A DNA stretch of 64,000 bases from Atrina japonica (taxonomy: Eukaryota > Mollusca > Bivalvia > Pterioida > Pinnidae): NCBI GenBank assembly GCA_030159075.1, contig BROG01000510.1:328501-392500 (forward strand), given 5' to 3'. Positions 13,001 to 23,186 of this stretch are shown here, piece after piece. The first letter of the stretch is position 1. Each line of letters starts with the position of its first letter. The notes beneath the pieces are model-generated. The model was not told the DNA's origin and did no database searches. It saw only the letters and a list, made by a program, of their open reading frames with translations. The translations under genes and the position numbers were made by a program.

Positions 13001-16000
13001 TTATATATGTAATCAACACACATGTAGGGATATCTACAGAGATTATATATGTAATCAACACACATGTAGGGGTATCTACAGATATTATATGTAATAAACA
13101 CACATGTAGGGGTATCTACAGAGATTATATGTAATCAACACACATGTAGGGGTATCTACAGATATTATATATGTAATTAACACATGTAGGGGTATCTACA
13201 ATGATTATATGTAATCAACACACATGTAGGGGTATCTACAGAGATTATATATGTAATCAACACACATGTAGGGATATCTATAGAGATTATATGTAATCAA
13301 CACACATGTAGGGATATCTATAGAGATTATATGTAATCAACACACATGTAGGGGTATGTACAGATATTATATATGTAATCAACACACATGTAGGGGTATC
13401 TACAGAGATTATATATGTAATCAACACACATGTATGGGTATCTACAGAGATTATATATGTAATCAACACACATGTAGGGGTATCTACAGAGATTATATGT
13501 AATCAACACACATGTAGGGATATCTATAGAGATTATATGTAATCAACACACATGTATAATGTTGGGGTATCTACAGAGATTATATGTAATTAACACATTG
13601 TTCACAGGTAATCAGATAGTATTACCCAGTCAAATTTAAATAACTAAATACAACAGCAACACTGAAACTGTTTTACAAGAAATTATAAACATTGTATAAT
13701 ACTCGTAATTAACCCATCCTTTCTGTACAAGTTAAAACCAGTCAAAAAAGAAATACACATGTACTGTTGATCAAACTGGACCTATAAACTCTGAAAATAA
13801 TCAGATCACTTTAAAAAATCACCTCTACCCTTTAAACCCATGGAATGTAATAGACTGATCTCAGTACAATAGAAAACAGCATACCATAAAGATACCTGGG
13901 GTGAGAGTTTAGAAACATTGGTTTTAGTTGATGTGTACATATCAACTCAAATCTTTGCAAATAATTACATCTAGTTGAGACATTAATTCCAAGTACCCAC
14001 TTTTTGTACATATTGTCCTGACTCTTTTATGTATTTGTAAGAAAATCTGATACATACACTGATTTAGAGTCTCCCCCATGAGTTTGAAAAATCTCCCCTG
14101 AAAATTGTTCAAGTTTGGCAAGTCTGTAAAGGATGTGACATTCCATATAAGGAAACCCTTACTACAACTCTTCAAATTGTCAGCCAGTCAGTAACCTGAA
14201 GTGTAATAAGGTTTTCATATATACATGTAGAATGTCATATCAAGGTTTTCATATATACATGTAGAATGTCATATCGTTTGTGCTGCACCATATCTCCCTA
14301 ACTGAAGGAAATTTCAGCTCTTCAAAGCCTTTCCAATGGAATTTTATCTATAACTCCATTAATATGACAGTTTTTTTTTAAATTCTTTTTCTCCTGCTAG
14401 TAATTTATTTCTGTAGAAAATTATCAAATATTACAATAACTTCCCAAGAATGTGACTTTAGATGAGAGATATAAAATTCATCTCTTAAAAGGTTGAGAAA
14501 AATAATAAAGTTTATTGCAAAGACTGATGTTAAAAGACTTCAATCTTATCTCATCACTTCCATTATATGATAATTGTCAGTGAGAGGAATGAGAGATCGG
14601 TTTTAAATTAGATTGAAAAGTCTTGTGCAATCTTATTCATGCAGAATGAAAATCATAAATTTTTATCCATAAATAGCAAATATAAATATTTAAATACCAG
14701 TAAGATATAAATATGAAAATGTCCATTTTTCCTGGGTAAGTATTTACTCTAGATTCTTTTCAGCCAACAAGTATTTAACAGTGATTGAGCAAACGGTGAT
14801 GTCACATTTACATTTTCTGTCTTTTTTTCTATTTTGATAAATGTCTATAGAACCCCTGTCAAATTTTTCTTCACCTGATTGGCAATTAACATGGAGTATA
14901 TTCTTTAAAAGGTAAGAAATTACCTTTGTCAGTGCAGGTAAAAGTGTCTGCAACTATAAAAAGTATAATACTAAAAATCAAACAAAGAGTGTGGGATTAG
15001 TTTTCTTTTGTACAATTTAAATAACATAAGGTACAGTGTTCGATCAAGCCTGCTATATTTACCTGTGTTCAAGTTATAGAACAAAACATTTAATATTAAT
15101 GTGTTTATGTGTGTTAAATATTTATAAGCTCCCAACATAACCGTCTGCACAGAGTCGTTGTACGACAACGTGTGTTGGTCTTGGTTACCGTTGGATCTTT
15201 ATATTTCCTGACTGAACAATTAAGTTGATTTGATAAGGTAAGAGGGTCTTACGTATTTTTGTACATTTGTTTGATCATTTAGGCAAATACTCATCAGTCT
15301 TCTTAAAAAAAACAAAAAAAAAACAAAGATCAAAATGAAATATTTTTGTGCAATGTAAATTAATTTCTGTGCATGTAGGGATCTGATAATGATTGGAAAG
15401 ACATCCTTTTGCAGTACCTACTAATATATTACCCAAAATATTATAAAAATGTGGAGGGGATTAAAAAGTATAAATTTGCATGAAAATTTCTTGAATGACA
15501 TCAATGAAATATATCAAGAAATTAATTATTGAATGTTCAAGTATTTGTTTCATGTCTTGGGAAATATTTGAGTGGAAGGTGCAAAATATAGTCTTACCTA
15601 ATGCTGTTCAATCAAGGGAAGGTGAAAAAAATATAAATTGTAATAAAAATTGTTAAATTTATTTTAGATTTGCCAATTCATTTTGTTTCAATGCGTCACA
15701 TCTCCCAATGATTGTATACTTAAGAGTACCTAGCCATACATGTATGCTTAGAGCAATGTAGTGCTACTTCAGCTAGTGAAAGGTGAAGTTTAAATCAGTT
15801 TTATAACCAAATAGTGATACATGGACTAATTTTTATATATTGAACAAATGTACAATATGCATTATATCTGAGCATTTTTTATGTGAACTTTTGTACTTTA
15901 TTATGGTCAAATACTGTATGTGCAGATGTTGCTAGGTGTAGATGAAGTACAACAAAAAGTTTGATATTTACTATGGACTTCTGTTAATGCTGTAACATGG

Positions 16001-19000
16001 GAAACCTCTATTTGAGGTCACAACTCAACACTTTGTTAAAATGACTGGCAAAAGATTAGTCGTTACCTGTTTTAATGTATTGGATTAAGTGGTTTTATTC
16101 CCTGGAACAATATAATTATTCATATACTGCCTAATTAAAGTATGTTTTCCCAATTTTTCTGAAATGTATGTAGATAAGGTCTTAATTTATATCTTTGTGT
16201 ATTGAAACTCCCCCATTCCACCATTAAAAACTGGCTGCAACTGTTGAACTAAAATTGTTTGGTGGCATAGAATACTATAAAAACAGAACAAAACTAACTC
16301 GATACAGAATTTGTAACCTTATCTAGATCGCTTTAGATCAAAATTTGATCATATATCTTCTTTTAGTGTTTCTGCACTATCTGGCAGGGACAACATGTAC
16401 ACATTTTTTTTTTGCGGGAATATACATTTGTAAAATATTATCTATAATCCATGCATCACCTTATCTGATGAATATAAACAATGGGTAATTTAAGACCTGT
16501 TATCTGTAATCAATCTGTACTTATATTTCTGTTTTATGTTGAAAAACTATGTTTATTGTTAAAAAGAATATCAATGTTTTATTTATACCCCCCCAAAAAC
16601 AAAACAAAAACAAAGCAAAAACTATCTATCATAAAGTGGTCAAATAAAACTAATTTGCTGATTGGTTGTCCTTAAAAGGAAATATTGCTATAAAGAAAAT
16701 TTAAAATACATAACGTTTGAACTTATTCACCTTTAATATCCAGTAGAGGACAAGCTATAATTAGATGGAGCCTTTTTAGAAGATATAGAAACATAGGATT
16801 ATAATTGCACTGTATTTACATTTCATTTCAAAATGGTTATTGTTAACACTGTACTCCAGTGTGTTCAGACAGGGTTACATTTTGATGGTTATTGTTAACA
16901 CTACTCCAGTGTGTTCAGACAGGGTTACATTTTGATGGTTATTGTTAACACTGTACTCCAGTGTGTTCAGGCAAGGTTACATTTTGATGGTTATTGTTAA
17001 CACTGTACTCCAGTATGTTCAGGCAAGGTTACATTTTGATGGTTATTGTAAACACTACTCCATTGTGTACAGGCAGGGTTACATTTTGATGGTTATTGTT
17101 AACACTACTCCAGTGTGTTCAGGCAGGGTTACATTTTGATGGTTATTGTTAACACTACTCCAGTGTGTTCAGACAGGGTTACATTTTGATGGTTATTGTT
17201 AACACTACTCCAGTGTGTTCAGGCAAGGTTACATTTTGATGGTTATTGTTAACACTACTCCATTGTGTACAGGCAGGGTTACATTTTGATGGTTATTGTT
17301 AACACTGTACTCCAGTATGTTCAGGCAAGGTTACATTTTGATGGTTATTGTTAACACTGTACTCCAGTATGTTCAGGCAGGGTTACATTTTGATGGTTAT
17401 TGTTAACACTACTCCAGTGTGTTCAGGCAGGGTTACATTTTGATGGTTATTGTTAACACTACTCCAGTGTGTACAGGCAGGGCTACATTTTGATGGTTAT
17501 TGTTAACACTGTACTCCAGTGTGTTCAGGCAAGGTTACATTTTGATGGTTATTGTTAACACTGTACTCCAGTGTGTTCAGGCAGGGTTACATTTTGATGG
17601 TTATTGTTAACACTGTACTCCAGTGTGTTCAGGCAAGGTTACATTTTGATGGTTATTGTTAACACTGTACTCCAGTGTGTACAGGCAGGGTTACATTTTG
17701 ATGGTTATTGTTAACACTGTACTCCAGTGTGTTCAGGCAGGGTTACATTTTGATGGTTATTGTTAACACTGTACTCCAGTGTGTACAGACAGGGTTACAT
17801 TTTGATGGTTATTGTTAACACTGTACTCCAGTGTGTTCAGGCAGGGTTACATTTTGATGGTTATTGTTAACACTGTACTCCAGTGTGTTCAGGCAAGGTT
17901 ACATTTTGATGGTTATTGTTAACACTGTACTCCAGTGTGTTCAGGCAGGGCTACATTTTGATGGTTATTGTTAACACTGTACTCCAGTGTGTTCAGGCAG
18001 GGTTACATTTTGATGGTTATTGTTAACACTGTACTCCAGTGTGTACAGGCAAGGTTACATTTTGATGGTTATTGTTAACACTACTCCAGTGTGTACAGGC
18101 AGGGCTACATTTTTATGGTTATTGTTAACACTGTACTCCAGTGTGTTCAGGCAAGGTTACATTTTGATGGTTATTGTTAACACTGTACTCCAGTGTGTTC
18201 AGGCAGGGTTACATTTTGATGGTTATTGTTAACACTGTACTCCAGTGTGTTCAGGCAGGGTTACATTTTGATGGTTATTGTTAACACTGTACTCCAGTGT
18301 GTTCAGGCAAGGTTACATTTTGATGGTTATTGTTAACACTGTACTCCAGTGTGTTCAGGCAGGGTTACATTTTGATGGTTATTGTTAACACTACTCCAGT
18401 GTGTACAGGCAGGGCTACATTTTGATGGTTATTGTTAATATTGTATTCCAATATGTTCAGACGGGGTTACATTTTGATGGTTATTGTTAACACTGAACTC
18501 CAGTGTGTTCAGGCGGGGTTACATTTTGATGGTTATCATGGTTATTGTTGCCGAATAGATTTGTTTAGATTTATTCTTTTTTTACCCACACACAAAATAT
18601 TTTCAGTTTCACATTTTGTTGTGGTGGTGTACTGGTATAGCTTTCAACCTCATGAATAGAAGGGTTCCAGGTTAATTTTCTAGTATAAGATCATAGGTAA
18701 AACTTTCCAAAAAGTTTGTGACTGTTCCTATTGCCCACTGCAAGTTTAAGTCATACAGCTTTTGAACGAGACTTAAAGCCGAAGTTCTGTGTTACAGCAA
18801 GCATACATGTTGCAAGTTAACAAACCAGCAGTGTCGTAAGTCTAAAGTCAGCATTGCCGATATGCCATACAACTCCGGCTGTTTGAATTTCTGAAGAGTT
18901 GTGCTCGCAATAAATCTAAATTATATTTTTATTAAACCGAGTTCTTTAATGACTTAATAAATGTATTAATAACAGAGTGCTTATTTAGAATTAAACCAAT

Positions 19001-20810
19001 ATTGACATTAACATACATATGTATTTTTGCACCTCTGTTACTTAATCTGTCATATCAAGTCATATTGTCCTGTTCATGTACCTAATTATAATTTCAATAT
19101 TCCAGATTTTGATATTCAAAGACCTCATATACTATAAACATAGATCTCTGATTCTTTGTGTGGAGTTCTCTTTCAACAAATCTGAAATTTAGGCAAACTA
19201 TCTACCTTGAAAACACTTATACAGTGTTTAAGTATTGATAATGTCATGCTAGTATTGATCCTACCTTAAAATATACCTACCAACAATACATTATGTACAG
19301 GTGATTGGTATACCTTTTTGTGTATTTTTTTTTAGGTGCACTAGTTCATTAAAGGTGAATATCAGATATCCTTTAAACCCCCTGTCAAATAACTTAGATC
19401 ATTTATTTACAATTTGCAAATCCAATGACTGTTTGGAGCCAATACACTGTCGAATACAGGTAAAGCTAGAACATGTTAACATAGCTACAGGTATTGTACG
19501 TACCTGGTGTTATACATATTAATTGTAAATAATGCAGTTCCTACCTGAACAGGTAAATTACAGATCATACATACTTTTTAACTTTATTCTTTCATACTTA
19601 TAAAAGAGAAAAGAGTATGATACATGTTAATAGACAAAAAGTACCATGATTGGATGTACCATAAGAACACTTAATTATTATGCCCCCTTCATAAAAGGAG
19701 GGACATATTGCTTTGCCGCTGTCGGTCGGTCCGAACACTAACAATTTCCGTTCATTTAACAGAGTTAAGCCCCTTGATCCAATAAATCAGTTTCTGTTCA
19801 ATATGTCTGCAATGGGTGTACATGTACATACTGAAATGAAATTTGGCATACAGATACGTCAAGTCTTTATTTGGTTATTATCAAACAATTTTTGACAGAG
19901 TTATGCCCCTTGAACTTTAAATATTTCCAATAATTCAGTTTCTGTTTATGGGGGAGTGGGCATAACTGTTTTACAAACAGCTCTTGTTTTGTACATGTAT
20001 ATATTAGTAAAGTACCCCATCAGAAGTGCTGATAGTTTTTTTCTTTTTTTTCTTTTATTATTTTTCATGCTCAAGAATTCTTATTGCTGTTTTATTTTTT
20101 CAATTGGTTTTATCCTTTGAGCCATATCATATCTTGTTGTCAGTCTTTGAAAGAACTGAATTGTTATCGGATATTGATAGATAACTGATATTTATTTATA
20201 CATTTGTACCTGTCTTTAAAGACCACCTGTAACTGTCTTGAGAGACCACCTGTTACTGTCTTGAAAGACCACCTGTTACTGTCTTGAGAGACCACCTGTA
20301 ACTGTCTTGAAAGACCACCTGTAACTGTCGTGAGAGACCACCTGTAACTATTTTGAGAGACCACCTGTAACTATCTTGAAAGACCACCTGTAACTGTCTT
20401 GAAAGACCACCTGTAACTATCTCGAGAGACCACCTGTAGCTCTCTTGAGAGATCACCTGTAGCTGTATTGAGAGACCACCTGTAACTGTCTTGAGACCAC
20501 CTGTAACAGTCTTGAGAGACCACCTGTAACTGTCTCGAGACACTACCTGTAACTGTCTTGAGAGACCACATTTCAGTGGCAGATGGGATGGTCTTTTAAG
20601 ACAGGTTCCACTGTATTTTATCTATTCTAAATTGTATATCAAGTACTTTAGAATGAAAGCACCTTGTATCTATAATTTTCTATTTTTTCTTTATAAATTA
20701 GAAATACTTGACCCTTTCACCCTAAGTATATAAATGGAATACTCTTTTCTATTGTCTTAGACCAGTCTATTATGGTCTGTAGTGTTCACAACTACACATA
20801 CGGACAATCA

Positions 20811-20842
<32 letters not shown>

Positions 20843-21619
20843 AACCTGTTTGTAAAGGAACCTATTAGGCCTACTGTTACTAGGTACAATGGGATTGATT
20901 CATGTACCATGTGATAACTGATAATGTTTGTGCGGTGCTAGTATCTCCAATGGTGATGGAAGGTAATTAACTCTACGTAATCTTCCCGCTGAAATGACGT
21001 TAGCGTGGAATATCGTCACGTGGTACATAAATTAGTCCTATTTATGTAAAATTTCTTTATGGTTAAAATTTCATTGATAAATGAAAACAGTGAAATAAAC
21101 GAAATTAAAGCCACAACGAAATTTTCTGATATTACAGTATGTGTTGGATGATAAAGGAAGGTGCATCTTTCTAATTCTATTTTTACAGGGTATCAGACCA
21201 TTGACAGCCTTTATCCTAGGAGTAATTCTATGTACGTTGACCCCACGGCAACCTGCAACGAACAACTGCAAAGACTGAAGTATATGAACTCTCTTAATAG
21301 CACTGTTGCAGAAGACAAAGGAGCATTATATAAAAGTATGGCAGCTCCAGAGCCAAGAGGTCTAAAAAATTTGTCTGTTCAGGAACAAGCAGGAATCAAC
21401 ACGACTTTCCCAGGAAGAACAGAATATATGACCAAATACACTAGTCCACCAATGGATCTACCCACATGCGACTTCAACATCAATCCTAAGCCAAACTTTT
21501 TATTGCATGGCCGACCTCTCGGAGAGACGACGTTCGACAGGAGTGTTACAGAGTACCAGTCAAGATACGAATTTCCTGATAGTGAAAAAATTGTCAGGTT
21601 ACCATGGTTACGAAAGTAA
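1736..21619 (+). CDS. Five-exon gene for an unidentified coiled-coil protein (373 aa), possibly axonemal
   Basis: Joined exons 1736-1967, 3142-3287, 6389-6593, 6941-7048 and 21189-21619 give one open frame of 1122 nt. Every junction is GT-AG and the phases agree (1, 0, 1, 1), which is strong support. The protein has a polar N-terminus (residues 1-77) and a probable helical, coiled-coil segment (about 79-150, with heptad-like [15 protein letters not shown] and [15 protein letters not shown]). A basic Gly/Asn/Pro-rich region follows (about 150-230). The C-terminal 142 residues are rich in Tyr, Pro and Asn with repeated short 'TEYxxxY' motifs ([10 protein letters not shown] and [10 protein letters not shown]). 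Such short tyrosine/proline motifs resemble those of small microtubule-inner proteins, but I do not recognise a family. No signal peptide or membrane segment. Intron 4 is 14.1 kb. Start chosen as the first ATG in a frame with clean exon structure (context aaaATGt). Confidence 0.8.
2612..2694. mobile_element. Tiny MITE-like element with inverted ends
   Basis: Starts TACAGTCAAGCTTAC and ends AGACAAGTTTGACT, which are near inverted complements. The ends resemble those of the larger element at 7123-7303 (TACAGTCAAACTTGTG ... CATGTTTGACTGTA), so this is probably an internally deleted relative. Confidence 0.5.
2885..2990 (+). mobile_element. Tail of a tRNA-derived SINE (family B)
   Basis: 'aagtcgtaggtatttcagat' followed by 'aagacttataactgag' and 'gttcctgtg' matches the tail of the SINE at 39406-39600 with a few mismatches. 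The tRNA-like head is missing. Confidence 0.5.
3142..3287 (+). CDS. Coiled-coil gene, exon 2
   Basis: Acceptor 'cacttgtag', donor GTATG. Codes residues 78-126, an amphipathic helical stretch ([16 protein letters not shown], then HEIRELHQW). Phase 1 in, phase 0 out. Confidence 0.8.
3412..3530 (-). mobile_element. Half of a MITE, same family as 23432-23587
   Basis: Begins TACAGTGGAATCTCGTTATC and continues through 'ctattactttgagatatc', 'ttttaattgatat' and 'attatatctat'. This is the reverse complement of the right half of the element at 23432-23587. The second inverted end is absent. Confidence 0.65.
4797..4950. mobile_element. Diverged copy of the MITE at 30223-30399
   Basis: Shares 'gtcctgtaac', 'aatgatatagatac', 'aactgattgcttcttgat' and 'gggaatctgtat' with that element in the same order. 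A poly-C/poly-A tract (about 4852-4883) interrupts the middle and the long inverted repeat has decayed. Confidence 0.55.
5703..6162. mobile_element. MITE-like element with inverted ends
   Basis: Left end AGTGGATTCCTCTCAATTGCAT; right end ATGCAAATAAGTGGAATCGACTGT, near inverted complements. Inside, 'tatgcaattaacaggaat' is repeated several times (about 5750-5785 and 6040-6085). No transposase frame. Confidence 0.6.
6389..6593 (+). CDS. Coiled-coil gene, exon 3
   Basis: Acceptor 'aaattttag', donor GTAAG. Codes residues 127-194, from the end of the helical region ([14 protein letters not shown]) into a basic segment with [19 protein letters not shown]. Confidence 0.8.
6941..7048 (+). CDS. Coiled-coil gene, exon 4
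   Basis: Acceptor 'tttttgacag', donor GTGAG. Codes residues 195-230 including [19 protein letters not shown]. Small exon followed by the 14.1 kb intron. Confidence 0.8.
7123..7303. mobile_element. MITE with TACAGTCAAAC inverted ends
   Basis: Left end TACAGTCAAACTTGTGTAT, right end GCATGTTTGACTGTA, inverted complements with few mismatches; 'aaaggccac' and 'gtgggtttt' continue the match inward. About 180 bp, non-coding. Confidence 0.65.
7354..7759. mobile_element. MITE family with GGGCCC-AAGTCACCAAAT ends, copy 1
   Basis: Left end 'cctgggcccaaagtcacca' with 'ctcagtactcaagttcaac'; right end 'ttgagcttgagtatggagta' with 'ttggtgacctcaggcac', inverted complements over about 45 bp. The block 'atagtcaaaataatgaaat' is identical in the copy at 62709-63039. 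Confidence 0.75.
8122..8602. mobile_element. MITE-like element with inverted ends (GTAGAACTTC)
   Basis: Left 'gtaagtcgaacttcagtgag', right 'cgattcatcgaagttctact' followed by GTAT, inverted complements with mismatches. Internally 'cttgatgtttcga' and its variants recur, pointing to old internal duplication. Confidence 0.55.
8917..8966. repeat. AT microsatellite
   Basis: (TA)n of about 25 bp followed by 'catatata' variants, directly beside the left arm of the inverted repeat at 8971-9122. Confidence 0.85.
8971..9122 (-). repeat. Left arm of a 1.7 kb-spaced inverted duplication
   Basis: Reverse complement of 10821-10986, nearly identical across about 130 bp ('ccttttgtgatggtctttt', 'gttgtccgtcacctgtc'). 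Both copies carry a fragment of the same short open frame, ending in [20 protein letters not shown], which is repeat sequence and not a gene. Confidence 0.75.
9138..9284. repeat. AT microsatellites
   Basis: Several (TA)n runs separated by short unique DNA, with a 'ataccggtatat' centre at about 9200. Confidence 0.85.
9291..9420. mobile_element. Imperfect palindromic element
   Basis: 'gtcacgagttttcattcata' with 'tcacatttatgatac' pairs with 'gtatcattatgtgatatgaa' and 'tggaaacttgtgac'; the inner 'gaattttccact' pairs with 'aatggaaaattc'. The whole 130 bp can fold into one hairpin. No frame. Confidence 0.6.
9856..10075. repeat. Long AT microsatellite cluster
   Basis: About 220 bp of (TA)n with short GT-containing interruptions (9955-10010). 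Long Tyr-Ile open frames here are repeat artefacts. Confidence 0.9.
10821..10986 (+). repeat. Right arm of the inverted duplication
   Basis: Inverted partner of 8971-9122; carries a 14-bp insertion 'caaccaaaataaat' near its left end. It continues into 'tctcggcttcttaagaacca' and 'tttgacaggaaat', wording typical of a dispersed repeat up to about 11480. Confidence 0.75.
11940..13598. repeat. Minisatellite, 40/42-bp units, about 40 copies
   Basis: Tandem unit: 'aatcaacacacatgtaggg' + A/G + 'tatctatagagattatatgt', 40 bp, with a 42-bp form having an extra AT. The left third is mainly 40-bp, the right mainly 42-bp and mixed. Variants: GGGATATC versus GGGGTATC, CTATAG versus CTACAG, ACACCC versus ACACAC. 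Where 42-bp units follow each other a 14-residue periodic frame ([14 protein letters not shown]) appears on the minus strand; it is a by-product. Confidence 0.95.
14212..14275 (+). repeat. Direct duplication of 34 bp
   Basis: 'aaggttttcatatatacatg' followed by 'tagaatgtcatatc' occurs twice in direct succession. Confidence 0.85.
16205..16245 (+). mobile_element. Tail fragment of SINE family C
   Basis: 'ccattaaaaactggc' matches the tail of the SINE at 34888-35070. Too short to be certain. Confidence 0.3.
16830..18545. repeat. Minisatellite, 49/52-bp units, about 33 copies
   Basis: Unit 'acattttgatggttattgtt' + 'aacactgtactccagtgtgt' + 'tcaggcagggtt' is 52 bp; a 49-bp form lacks GTA (aacactactcc). 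Variants TTCAGG/TACAGG/TTCAGA and CAGGG/CAAGG mix along the array. The 49-bp form dominates the left part (17040-17280), the 52-bp form the middle and right. Edge units (18430-18545) are diverged. Confidence 0.95.
18618..18815 (+). mobile_element. tRNA-derived SINE (family B), diverged
   Basis: Head 'ggtgtactggtatagcttt' with 'ggttccaggttaatttt' resembles A and B boxes; tail 'gtgactgttcctattgcc' and 'gacttaaagccgaagttctg' matches the SINE at 39406-39600. Heavily mutated. Confidence 0.6.
19678..19990 (+). repeat. Dispersed repeat, non-coding
   Basis: 'tatgcccccttcataaaagg' at the left and 'gggggagtgggcataactg ... acaaacagctcttgt' at the right look like matching, partly inverted ends. Inside, 'cagagttaagccccttgat' and 'cagagttatgccccttgaa' are a repeated module. 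No frame. Confidence 0.5.
20200..20610. repeat. Minisatellite of about 23-bp units expanded inside a MITE
   Basis: About 16 units of 'gagaccacctgtaactgtct' + 'tga', with a 21-bp form. The right flank 'ggtcttttaagacaggttcc' + 'actgta' is the reverse complement of the element start at 40708 (TACAGTGGAACCTG). The array therefore appears to have arisen from inner sequence of that family. Confidence 0.85.
20812..20838. repeat. AT microsatellite
   Basis: Simple (TA)13. Confidence 0.9.
21189..21619 (+). CDS. Coiled-coil gene, last exon
   Basis: Acceptor 'tatttttacag'. Codes residues 231-373 and ends at TAA after LPWLRK. Contains the two TEYxxxY motifs and [17 protein letters not shown]. Its long open frame, codon use and phase match to exon 4 make it clearly coding. 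Confidence 0.85.
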
Positions 21620-22560
21620 TAAGCAATAACATTTTTAAATTTCACATGAATAACATTTCTATAGAAGGAATGTAGAAGATTTTAATATCTGTTTATCTGT
21701 GATAATGTCATGTCTGCCATGGACTTCTTCTGTGGGTACAGTCTAAGATACGTTTCCAATGGGAGCATATGAAATCTTTATTTCAAAGCATTATGTGTGA
21801 TATATACTTTGATAGAACTTTATTTGTAAAGTTGATGTTTTATCATGTTCTTATGCCCATAGCATATTAACCATATTGTACAGTAAATTGTAATAGAAAT
21901 TTCATATTACTGCTTCTGCTTGGCTGCTTTCTTTATACATTACCAAATTTCTCTTACGACTGTGGAGTACTTTTGTTCCCATGACAACTGAATGGCGACA
22001 TCAACCATATAGAGTCAATTTTTGTTTCAAAAGAAAATAGAACAGAGTATGGATAACTAGGGAATTGTGAACGATCTAAATAAAGGAGTTTTATTTGTCC
22101 CCATATCATAATTTGCTTCAATGTAGTATTGTGGTGTGCATGATGTGTTCTGTGAATTAACCATTCATGTATCTTACAGGGTTTATGGTAATGTATTAGA
22201 TGTAACAACAATGTATAAAATAGATGTCCACTGCATGAAATGAATAATCCTTACATTTATTTTTGCATAATATTATATTTTAATTTAACTTATTAATGTA
22301 GAAAATCTCCTTGATCTAACTTGTAGCCATTGGTAATTGACAGTCATCTCCTTGACGTTCCCATCTAGATGTTGTAATTCTACACACAAGATTTTATATC
22401 AAATATTTAAAAATAAACATGTCTATATCTATTGTTCTTTTCGATGTGAATATCCAAAGTCTAATGGTTCAATATATATACATATACATGTATATACAGG
22501 GATCTCCTTAACCATGGGTATATGTATTTATCCCACCTCTGTTAAAATACTTGGAATTTG
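21620..22560. other. 3' UTR and intergenic DNA
   Basis: Presumed 3' UTR of the coiled-coil gene followed by unique AT-rich DNA. No second gene seen. Confidence 0.5.
22079..22084 (+). terminator. Candidate polyadenylation signal for the coiled-coil gene
   Basis: AATAAA about 460 bp after the stop codon, followed by TTTATTTG. It is the clearest hexamer in the presumed 3' UTR, but AATAAA is common in such AT-rich DNA. Confidence 0.3.
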
Positions 22561-22564
22561 ATTG

Positions 22565-22800
22565 GTTTAGAAGGATACAACACGTTCTTGTATCAGGTTA
22601 CCTATTTACCTGATATAAGTTTTGATATCACCCCTCACGGGTGACGTCACTCTTAGCAGACGATTGATGTAAACAAACATGGCAGACAAGTTTGCTTTGC
22701 ACAGCGAAGAAGAAATAATGAAGGTAAAAATGGAGCTGCATTAAAGAAAATACTTTTAAGAAGCAACAAAAAGGCAGGCCATTGGTTGGATAAATTCGTT
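22565..22800 (+). pseudogene. Remnant of a short repeat ORF (Crypton-like N-terminus?)
   Basis: After a palindromic stretch 'tatcacccctcacgggtga' + 'cgtcac', an ATG at 22679 opens MADKFALHSEEEIMK. The frame is then lost and resumes, shifted, as NGAALKKILLRSNKKAG. Short 'MADKF...' frames followed by Lys-rich helices begin repetitive tyrosine-recombinase-like (Crypton/KCTD1_15) ORFs in invertebrates; that assignment is from memory and weak. No catalytic part is present. Confidence 0.35.
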
Positions 22801-22927
22801 ATACATGTATAGTGTTTTACAGGGGTGATGTGGAAATATATTGGGTCCATGCTGCCCCTTCGCCCAATACAACTTTTTTTCATAGACCCAATATATTTCC
22901 AAATCACCCCTGTAAAACACTATATAA
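22800..22927. mobile_element. MITE / perfect-stem palindrome
   Basis: 'agtgttttacaggggtgat' + 'tggaaatatattgggtc' forms both arms (left 22811-22850, right 22881-22922 inverted), almost perfect over about 48 bp, with a loop of about 30 bp. Flanking 'ttatacatgtat' and 'tatataac' extend it weakly. Confidence 0.75.
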
Positions 22928-23186
22928 CCAATAGTACCATGCTTGAATTTTCTTTGCTGTCCGAATATTTAGCCAATAATTTTCAGCTGACACCTTTGAA
23001 AATTTCAGTTTTAATGCATTACATAAATATAGACTACATTGTATTATAAGTAACGTTCATTGAAAATTAATAGATTGACAATTATACATTTCAATGTCTA
23101 AAATCAAATTTGAAACACATCTTGGTGAAACCATTAGACCATCCCTACTTTGAGTTTCAGCTTTTGGTGATCCCTGGTATATATGT

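Larger units (their letters stand above)
7049..21188 (+). other. Intron 4 of the coiled-coil gene (14.1 kb), repeat-filled
   Basis: No exon candidates found. It contains MITEs, AT microsatellites, an inverted duplicated repeat, three minisatellites and SINE pieces, each listed separately. Stretches without a listed feature (about 13620-16800 and 18830-19670) are AT-rich and look unique. Confidence 0.6.

Noticed and set aside
12299..13509. Several 60-130-residue periodic frames in the 40/42-bp minisatellite
   Set aside because: They arise because 42 is divisible by 3; every 40-bp unit breaks the frame and no splice or start context supports them.
16942..18659. Periodic frames in the 49/52-bp minisatellite
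   Set aside because: Repeat artefacts with alternating frame breaks.
21379..21645. 88-residue minus-strand frame
   Set aside because: Antisense to the well supported last exon of the coiled-coil gene.
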